Shown here: piece by piece, positions 58,238 to 64,000 of the stretch
How the letters are laid out: each line of letters starts with the position of its first letter
Position numbering within the stretch: the stretch's first letter is position 1
From: DATKZH01 sp964475955
GTDB lineage: Bacteria; Planctomycetota; Planctomycetia; Pirellulales; Thermoguttaceae
NCBI GenBank assembly: GCA_964475955.1
Contig: CAYYZY010000015.1
Location: 1 to 64,000 of the forward strand
Length of the DNA stretch: 64,000 bases
Direction: 5' to 3'
The notes under the pieces: model-generated
The model's input: the letters and a program-made list of their open reading frames with translations, nothing else
Database searches by the model: none
What the model was told of the DNA's origin: nothing
Position numbers and translations under genes: made by a program

Positions 58238-60172
58238 TCACCAGACTTCGAAGATGTGCGTGCCCGGGCCGGGGCTCGCGAACGGGCCCGGCGCGGGGTC
58301 GTCCGGATCGCGGGTGTTGCCGAAGTAGTCGGTGTCGACCGTCAGGGGGGACCCGTCGGCGTTCTCGTAGGGAAGCGCGGAGACGCGCGCCTTGCCCAGT
58401 AGCTCGGTGGTCACGAGCGTGGTCGTCGCCTTCTGGACGTCGTGCCCCAACGTCAGGTGAACGTGCACTTCGCCGCCTTCCTCGACGAGCTGCACCTGGG
58501 GATCGAACCGCGCCTGGACGACCGGATTCGTCTCCCCACGGTAGGGGAGCGCTCCGTGGTAGTAGACGTTGCCGCCGGTTCTGAGCGGGGCCTTGCGCGC
58601 GTCGTACGGCCAGAGGCCGAATCCCACGGTGCGCTCCGTATTCGGTTCCTTGGGCCGGTCGGCGTCGGCCGGCGCCTGGCCGTCGCCCACGAAGAGGTTG
58701 TTGTAGAAACGGTTGTCGCCGCCCTCGGTGATGCGCAGGCCGGCCAGCGCGGTGGCGTGCGCCTGGAGGAAGGGGGTGCGGCGCCGCAGCACCGGCCGGC
58801 TTTCGATGCGCCCGGTCATCAGGTTGTGGACGTAAGCGCCCCCCTCGGACCAGTCGCGAAGGCTAAGCGGGGAGAGCAGCAGGTTGTTGTCGGCGAGGAA
58901 AGGCCCGTGGTTCACCTCGACGAAGAGGTCGTCGGTGCTGTTGTCGTACAGGAGGTTGCCGGTGATCCGCGTTCCCTGGGCCATCCAGTCCATCCACAAT
59001 CCCCGGCCGGCGTTGTGGATCCGGTTGTGCTGGATGAGCACGTCGATGGCGGCGTGGAGCTTGATTCCGGCCATTTCCGCGCCGGTGAACTGCCGCTTGG
59101 TCCAGATGTCGTGGATGTGGTTGTTCGTGATCCGGCTGAACGCGGGTCCCAGGCTGCCGCAGATGCCGGTCTGCTCGCAATTGAAGATGGTGTTGTTCCG
59201 GACGACGTGCGAGCCGATCTTCTCGCGCGACCAGCCGGCCTCGAGTGCCCGCACGATGACCTCGTTATAGTGCGTGGCCCCGTCCTTGCTCGGATCGTTC
59301 GACCAGACGTTGTGCCCCGTGGCCCGGTCCTTGCCCAGCGTAATGCCGGAGCACTTCGAGTCGCTGATCACGTTGTTCTCGATGATCCAGCCCTTGCTCC
59401 AGTGGGTGCCGACCAGGCCGATCTGCTCGGCCGTGGGAGCCGCCCACTGCGTGGCGGCCTGGCCCATGCGGAACCCGCGCACCGTGATGTAGTCGCAGCC
59501 CGGCTCGGCGGGGTAGAAGCAGGTGGGGCGCACGTTGATCTCGACCAGCTCCTCGTTCGGGTTCTTGTCGTGGAAGTTGGCGTAGATATGGGTGTGGGTG
59601 GCGTCGGTCTCACAGAACCAGGTGTAGGTGGAGCCTTCCCGGTCGCGGACGTCGGGCTGGGGCTGCGGATCGTGCACGCGCTCGAGCAGGTGCGCCTCCC
59701 AGAGGGACTTGCCGTTGAGATACACCTCGCCCGTGTGGTGCGGCCGTCCTTTGTCGCGGAACCAGTCGCCCTCGATCAGGTCGTCGTACGGGTTGTAGTC
59801 GCCGAAGAAGGAATTGGGGAGCGTCGCCTTCCACACGCCGGGCGCGACGGGCTTCCAGTCGCGCACCACCTCGGAGCCCTTGACGACCACCTCCTCGCCC
59901 TCGGCCGCCTGGTAGACGATCCTCCGCTGGTCCGAAAGGCCGCCGCGCGGCGGCGTTACCCGTTCGCGGTACGTCCCGGCGTGTACGGTGACCACGTCGC
60001 CCGGCTGGGCCACGTCCGCCGCCGCGGAGATCGTCTTGTAGGGTCGCGAGGGCGAACCGTCGTTGGCGTCGTCCCCCTTCGGGGAAACGTGCAGCTCCGT
60101 GGCGGCGGCCGCCTGCGCGGCCAGCGACGTCGCCAGCAGGGCCATGAGCGTGAGTTCTGACGCGCGTTTCAT
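58238..60172 (-). CDS. secreted right-handed beta-helix protein
   Basis: 644 residues from the ATG at 60172 (GGAG 8 bases upstream), signal peptide LTLMALLATSLAAQAAAA. ELHVSPKGDDANDGSPSRPYKTISAAADVAQPGDVVTVHAGTYRE (in parts: HVSPKGDDANDGSPSRPYKT, AQPGDVVTVHAGTYRE) is the usual start of DUF1565/parallel beta-helix proteins. The helix continues with IIENNVISDSKCSGITLG, VVRNNTIFNCEQTGICG, ITNNHIHDI and VLIQHNRIHNAGRG. The C-terminal 150 residues are a separate beta domain. Likely a polysaccharide lyase or glycoside hydrolase; no catalytic residue is assignable. It precedes the sulfatase gene. Confidence 0.75.
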   Translation of the reverse strand: MKRASELTLMALLATSLAAQAAAATELHVSPKGDDANDGSPSRPYKTISAAADVAQPGDVVTVHAGTYRERVTPPRGGLSDQRRIVYQAAEGEEVVVKGSEVVRDWKPVAPGVWKATLPNSFFGDYNPYDDLIEGDWFRDKGRPHHTGEVYLNGKSLWEAHLLERVHDPQPQPDVRDREGSTYTWFCETDATHTHIYANFHDKNPNEELVEINVRPTCFYPAEPGCDYITVRGFRMGQAATQWAAPTAEQIGLVGTHWSKGWIIENNVISDSKCSGITLGKDRATGHNVWSNDPSKDGATHYNEVIVRALEAGWSREKIGSHVVRNNTIFNCEQTGICGSLGPAFSRITNNHIHDIWTKRQFTGAEMAGIKLHAAIDVLIQHNRIHNAGRGLWMDWMAQGTRITGNLLYDNSTDDLFVEVNHGPFLADNNLLLSPLSLRDWSEGGAYVHNLMTGRIESRPVLRRRTPFLQAHATALAGLRITEGGDNRFYNNLFVGDGQAPADADRPKEPNTERTVGFGLWPYDARKAPLRTGGNVYYHGALPYRGETNPVVQARFDPQVQLVEEGGEVHVHLTLGHDVQKATTTLVTTELLGKARVSALPYENADGSPLTVDTDYFGNTRDPDDPAPGPFASPGPGTHIFEVW

Positions 60173-60424
60173 GCGATGTTCTCCGTCGTTTCCAGGTTGT
60201 CGTTTCCGGGTTGGGATTGCGGCGCTCAAACGGCGAGGCTGGCCAAGCCGGCCCCCCTCGCTCCCCCAGTGTAACGGCGCGGAAGGACCGACGCACGCAC
60301 TCCGGCCCCTACCCGGCGGACCCTCGCGAAAGCCAAAACGTTGCGGAGCGACCGGCCACAGGCTACCATGCCGGCAACGCCTGAGCCCTGAACCGACGCC
60401 GCCAACGTGCGAGGTCAGAACCCA

Positions 60425-62068
60425 ATGCCCACCGCGAACAGCCCGCGCCCCGCCGCAAACCGGCGACTTGCCGTGGCCCTCTTTGCCCTGGCGGCCCTGC
60501 CCGTCGCCGCGTTCGCACGCGCCGAGGGGGCCGAACGGGCCGCGGCGCCCAAGCCGAACGTGGTGCTGATCATGGTCGACGATATGGGTTTTTCGGACCT
60601 CGGCTGTTACGGCGGCGAGATCGACACGCCGCACGTCGACCGCCTCGCCCAAGGCGGCCTCCGCTTCGCCCAGTTCTACAACACCGGCCGCTGCTGGCCC
60701 ACGCGCACGTCGCTACTGACGGGCCTCTACCCGCACCAGGCCGGCCGGGCGATGAGCTTCGGCCCCAAGGCTCCCCGGGCCTATACCGGCATCATTCCCC
60801 AGAAGTGCCGGATGATCCCCGAGCTGCTCGCCGGGGCGGGCTATCGCAGCTACCACGTGGGCAAGTGGCACCTCAATTCGGGGCGGGGGCCGAACGAGAC
60901 CTGGCCCCTGGGCCGCGGCTTCGATCGCTCCTACTTCCTGGTCACGCAGAACAACTATTTCTCGCCGCGCCTGCTCTACGACGAAACCCGGCGGATCACC
61001 CGGCCGGACGGCGACTACTACGCCACCGAAGCGCTCAGCCGGCGAGCGGTCGCGTACCTCCGGCAGCACGCGGCCGAGCACGCCGGCGAGCCGTTCTTCC
61101 TCTACCTCGCCTACACCGCGCCGCACTTCCCGCTGCACGCGCTGGCCGACGACGTCGCCCGGTTCCGCGGCCGGTACACGGCCGGCTGGGACGCAATGCG
61201 CGAGGCCCGGTACCGGCGCATGTGTGAGATGGGGCTGGTCGACGGCCCCCTCTCGCCGCGCGACCCCGACGCCGAGCCGTGGGACAGTCTTTCGGCCGAA
61301 GAGCGGGACGCGTGGGACGCGCGCATGGCCACCTACGCGGCGATGATCCACTGCGTCGACCGCGGCGTGGGCGGCGTCGTGCGCCAGCTCGAAACGATGG
61401 ACGCCCTGGACGACACGCTGATCCTCTTCCTCTCCGACAACGGCTCCAGCGCCGAGTACCTCGTGCGCGGCGACGGCCACGAGCCCGGCTCCCCGCCCGG
61501 CTCGCGCCAGTCGTACCGCTGCCTCGAGGTGGGCTGGTCGAACGCGGCCAACGCCCCCTTGCGCATGCACAAGATGTGGATGCACGAGGGCGGAATCGCC
61601 ACGCCGCTGGTGGCCCACTGGCCGGCCGCCATCCACGCCCGGGGCCAAATCACCCGCCAGGTCGGCCACGCGATCGACGTCCTGCCCACGCTCCTCGAGC
61701 TGGCCGGCGCCGCCTATCCCGAGATCTACGAGAGCGAGCCGACGGTGGGCCCGCCCGGAGCGAGCCTCGTGCCGATCCTCCGCGGCCTGAAGCGCGACCC
61801 GCACGACTTCCTCTTCTGGGAGCACATCGGCAACAAGGCGATCCGCCAAGGCGACTGGAAGCTCGTGGCCGAGCACCGCGGCCCGTGGGAGCTCTACCAC
61901 CTGGCCGTCGACCGCGGCGAAACCCGCGACCTCTCCGCCGAGCACCCCGAGAAGGTCGAGAAGCTCGCCCGGCTCTGGTCCGCCTACGCCGACCGGATCG
62001 GCGTGGTCGACTGGGACACGCTCCCGCAATCCAAGCGAAAACCGTCGCCCGACTACCGCCGCAAGTAG
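60425..62068 (+). CDS. arylsulfatase-like sulfatase (CWPTR)
   Basis: 547 residues from the ATG at 60425 (GAGG 10 bases upstream), signal peptide LAVALFALAALPVAAFARA. IMVDDMGFSDLGCYGGE has metal Asp52/53, CWPTRTSLLTG the formylglycine Cys at 90, YHVGKWHLNSGRG and LFLSDNGSSAEY follow; the C terminus has GDWKLVAEHRGPWELY. The spacing fits arylsulfatase A-like enzymes. It diverges from the beta-helix/sulfatase unit and has no downstream gene on its strand before the DUF1570 gene, which faces it. Confidence 0.9.
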   Translation: MPTANSPRPAANRRLAVALFALAALPVAAFARAEGAERAAAPKPNVVLIMVDDMGFSDLGCYGGEIDTPHVDRLAQGGLRFAQFYNTGRCWPTRTSLLTGLYPHQAGRAMSFGPKAPRAYTGIIPQKCRMIPELLAGAGYRSYHVGKWHLNSGRGPNETWPLGRGFDRSYFLVTQNNYFSPRLLYDETRRITRPDGDYYATEALSRRAVAYLRQHAAEHAGEPFFLYLAYTAPHFPLHALADDVARFRGRYTAGWDAMREARYRRMCEMGLVDGPLSPRDPDAEPWDSLSAEERDAWDARMATYAAMIHCVDRGVGGVVRQLETMDALDDTLILFLSDNGSSAEYLVRGDGHEPGSPPGSRQSYRCLEVGWSNAANAPLRMHKMWMHEGGIATPLVAHWPAAIHARGQITRQVGHAIDVLPTLLELAGAAYPEIYESEPTVGPPGASLVPILRGLKRDPHDFLFWEHIGNKAIRQGDWKLVAEHRGPWELYHLAVDRGETRDLSAEHPEKVEKLARLWSAYADRIGVVDWDTLPQSKRKPSPDYRRK

Positions 62069-62086
62069 CCCCGATTTCACCCCGCG

Positions 62087-62105
62087 CACACCAACCCGAA
62101 GCGCA
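62087..62105 (+). repeat. dispersed repeat CACACCAACCCGAAGCGCA, copy 2
   Basis: Identical over 19 bases to 16628-16646, just past the sulfatase stop. Confidence 0.45.
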
Positions 62106-62127
62106 GCCGGTGCCCCGACTCCTTTTC

Positions 62128-63210
62128 TTATCGTAGCCCGGCAATGAACCGCAGCAGGCGGGCTTCGAGCATCGGCCAGTCGTCGCCGAACACGTCGGCG
62201 AAGTCGGCGGTGCGCTGGGCGGCCGTATAGCTCTCGAAGGGCGGCCGCTCGGCGGTGCGCGCAAGGTACTCGGCGTACTTGCCGCGGTCGGTCTCCATCA
62301 GGTAGAAGGTCATCGCCCAGGCCGTGGCGTAGGCGACCGAGGGGTGCGTACGGAAGAGGCGGTCGGAGGCGACCAGCGCGGCCAGCAGCTCGGGCTGGTG
62401 CTGCGGCACGACCAGCTCGTTGAACTGCCGGAGCCGCCCGCGGTTGATCCGATCGCCCCGCGAAAGGAAGGCGCGGGAGTTGTAGACGCCCCGCGCCTCG
62501 AACATCGTGGCCAGCCCCTCGGCCACCCAGACCGGCGGCGTGGTGAACCGGCTGTGCACGCCCGTGTTGAAGGCCGTCTGGTGCGTCGCTTCGTGGATTA
62601 CGGTCGTCGCGTTCTTTTCCCACTTCGCGGAGTCGGCCGACGTGCCCCCCATGTCGTACAGCACGATCCGATTCGACACGACCCCGTAGCTACCGAGCAC
62701 CCCGCGGCCCGCCGGCAGCCCCTGGCTCGTCGAATACTCGAAGAACGCGCGCCGGTCGGGGCAGACGATGCCGATCAACGGGCAAGGCGGCTCGTCGAGA
62801 TCGAAGCCGCGCACCGAGAAGTAGTGGACGAACGCGCGGTACAGGTCTTCGAACCGCTGGGCCCACTGGCTCCGCTCTCCGCGCGGGTGGGCGACCAGGT
62901 AGTGGCCGGTCCCGCTCACTTCGTAGCCGGCGCCCAGTTCGCGGAGGAGCATCGCGCGGAGCTTCGAGGTCGAGTAGCCCTGGAAGCGGTTCGATGTCTT
63001 CCGATAGTCCTTCGCCTCGCTCGGCGGGAACTGCCAGAGGCGCCCGTCGCGGCCCAACAGGTATACCTCCTCGCGGTTCCATGCCAGCGGCATGCCCTCG
63101 ATCTTCCGCCCCTCGAGCTTCAGCTCCAGCATCCACTCGGCCGGCGATTCGGCCCGGCCGGGCGTCGTGCAAGCAACGAGGATCAGCAGAGGGACGATCG
63201 CGGTGCGCAC
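62128..63210 (-). CDS. DUF1570 family protein, gluzincin-like peptidase
   Basis: 360 residues from a GTG at 63210 with GGAG 10 bases upstream; a GTG 14 codons earlier is the alternative but would push the hydrophobic segment inward. A signal-like start (TAIVPLLILVACT) suggests export, with Cys at residue 14. VIHEATHQ (HExxH, 206-210) and WVAEGLATMFE with Glu231 form the zinc-peptidase pattern; HYFSVRGFDL and GSYGVVSNRIVLYD are typical of this planctomycete family. The substrate is unknown. Confidence 0.75.
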   Translation of the reverse strand: MRTAIVPLLILVACTTPGRAESPAEWMLELKLEGRKIEGMPLAWNREEVYLLGRDGRLWQFPPSEAKDYRKTSNRFQGYSTSKLRAMLLRELGAGYEVSGTGHYLVAHPRGERSQWAQRFEDLYRAFVHYFSVRGFDLDEPPCPLIGIVCPDRRAFFEYSTSQGLPAGRGVLGSYGVVSNRIVLYDMGGTSADSAKWEKNATTVIHEATHQTAFNTGVHSRFTTPPVWVAEGLATMFEARGVYNSRAFLSRGDRINRGRLRQFNELVVPQHQPELLAALVASDRLFRTHPSVAYATAWAMTFYLMETDRGKYAEYLARTAERPPFESYTAAQRTADFADVFGDDWPMLEARLLRFIAGLR

Positions 63211-63592
63211 GTCAACGAATCTCCAGTCAAGACGCCTGCCAGCACGGGGCACGTGGGTTAAGCCGTCCGGCCAACGACCCTCCGGGAGGCCACTACAAGT
63301 CTAGGGCACCTAGCCCGCGAGGGTTGCCGGAAATGAGCCCACACCGCCGCAGCCAAGAAGGGTTCAGGGTTGGGAATGAGGGTTCAGGGGCCAGCACTTC
63401 GCGGCAAAGGCCTGAAGCGCAATCCTGAGCCCTGAACCCCGACTTTCCCTTCCTTCATCATTCATCGTTCATCATTCATCCTTCCCTCATCCCTCACCCC
63501 GTCCGCCCCCGTAGAAGTCCCTCGCCTCGGCCCGTACAATACCCCGAGAAGGTACAGCACCACGCAGCCGATTTTCCTGGCGAGGTGGGATC
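63211..63592. other. intergenic region with simple repeats
   Basis: 382 bases between two divergent genes. GGGTTCAGGG occurs at about 63360 and 63380 and inverted as CCCTGAACCC at about 63430. A TTCATC(A/G) microsatellite runs from about 63453 to 63483. No promoter was fixed; the next gene has GAGG 7 bases before its ATG. Confidence 0.5.
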
Positions 63593-64000
63593 ATGACGGC
63601 GATGATAGCGCTCATGGGGGGGTTTTTACTCGCGCAGGCCGACGCAACCGCCTCCGAGGACCTCGAACTCCAGGTCCGCCGGCTGGTCCGCCAACTCGAC
63701 GCCCGCCAGTTGGCCGAGCGCGACGCGGCGGAAAAGGCCCTCCTTGAGCTGGGCCCCGACGTCCTCGAACTCCTGCCGCAGGGCGACCAGCGCGTGTCGG
63801 CTGAGGTCGCCCAGCGCGTGGCGCGCATCCGAAGCCGGCTCGAGCGGGCAATGGCCGAAGCGGCGGGCCGGGCCTCCCGCGTCACGCTCCAGGGCGAGCT
63901 GACGCTCCGGGAAGCGGCCGCCAAAATCGAGGAGCAGACCGGGAACAGAATCGTGCTGAAGATCCCGGGCGTCGGGCCCGACGAACAGGCCGGCCCCAAG
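63593..64000 (+). CDS. secreted protein of unknown function (5' part only)
   Basis: 136 codons open to the right window edge, starting at an ATG with GAGG 7 bases upstream. Signal peptide MIALMGGFLLAQA, then a helical part (VRRLVRQLDARQLAERDAAE, KALLELGPDVLELLP) that resembles the HEAT-like N terminus of many planctomycete exported proteins, and VTLQGELTLREAAAKIEEQTGNRIVL, which looks like a secretin/TonB-type short domain beginning. The family cannot be named without the rest. Confidence 0.7.
   Translation, partial: MTAMIALMGGFLLAQADATASEDLELQVRRLVRQLDARQLAERDAAEKALLELGPDVLELLPQGDQRVSAEVAQRVARIRSRLERAMAEAAGRASRVTLQGELTLREAAAKIEEQTGNRIVLKIPGVGPDEQAGPK

Noticed and set aside
1..64000. tRNA, rRNA, tmRNA, RNase P or SRP RNA genes
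   Set aside because: I looked for T-arm GGTTCGAATCC-like sequences and the conserved RNase P, tmRNA and SRP motifs on both strands and found none that would fold; a covariance search could still find one.

Overview
The window looks like a chromosomal piece of a GC-rich planctomycete, most likely of the Pirellulales type. The reasons are the gene families together: several CxPSR/CxPTR sulfatases, a large three-haem-motif protein with a propeller domain (HzsA-related architecture), secreted FG-GAP/VCBS proteins, a DUF1570 protein, secreted beta-helix proteins, Ser/Thr kinases of bacterial Pkn type, a kinase with a remnant of an nSTAND module, and an EF-G of divergent type. No tRNA, rRNA or CRISPR array was seen. 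The species cannot be named from the sequence alone.

Bases 1-16495 are one long leftward ribosomal block: rpsL, rpsG, [two non-ribosomal genes], fusA, rpsJ, rplC, rplD, rplW, rplB, rpsS, rplV, rpsC, rplP, rpmC, rpsQ, rplN, rplX, rplE, rpsN, rpsH, rplF, rplR, rpsE, rplO and the start of secY, which runs off the left edge. I see a promoter in front of rpsL (16468-16495) and a better one in front of rpsJ (10987-11015), so the str-like and S10/spc-like parts can be driven separately. There is no tuf between fusA and rpsJ, no rpmD between rpsE and rplO, and no rpoBC in front of rpsL. The most notable thing in the window is the pair between rpsG and fusA: an OLD/RecF-like AAA ATPase and, 1 base behind it, a small protein with TOPRIM-like acidic motifs. 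This is the arrangement of a two-gene nuclease defence system, placed inside the translation operon and visibly poorer in GC than its neighbours.

Bases 16500-34800 are mixed accessory and housekeeping genes: a secreted CehA/McbA-like protein, a HTH-receiver fusion regulator, a rearranged spot where a Ser/Thr kinase-nSTAND gene and a TolC-type gene are both cut at about 20767, a PH-like membrane protein, two FG-GAP proteins, the HzsA-related protein, a GT-C-like membrane protein coupled to a GT2 glycosyltransferase, ndk and pyrF. A 135-base MITE-like element with ends of Tc1/IS630 type occurs twice, at 20093 and 30816; the second copy makes up part of the ndk stop codon.

Bases 35000-47000 look like a catabolic region for complex, probably sulfated and uronic-acid-containing polysaccharide: Gfo/Idh oxidoreductase, DAHP synthase and a sulfatase in one leftward transcription unit, a decayed second sulfatase, a large secreted glycosidase-like protein, a truncated SDR, a pectate-lyase-like beta-helix and a pectic acid lyase. 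Bases 47000-54100 hold hemB, a second membrane-anchored Ser/Thr kinase, truB and a 904-residue fusion of a sugar nucleotidyltransferase with a galactokinase-like GHMP kinase. Bases 54101-55623 have no gene that I recognise but carry palindromes and an 80-base tandem repeat. The right end has a beta-barrel-like protein, two further sulfatases around a beta-helix protein, a DUF1570 metallopeptidase-like protein and a secreted protein that runs off the right edge. Several palindromic repeats are dispersed through the intergenic DNA, and the broken genes tend to lie near them.
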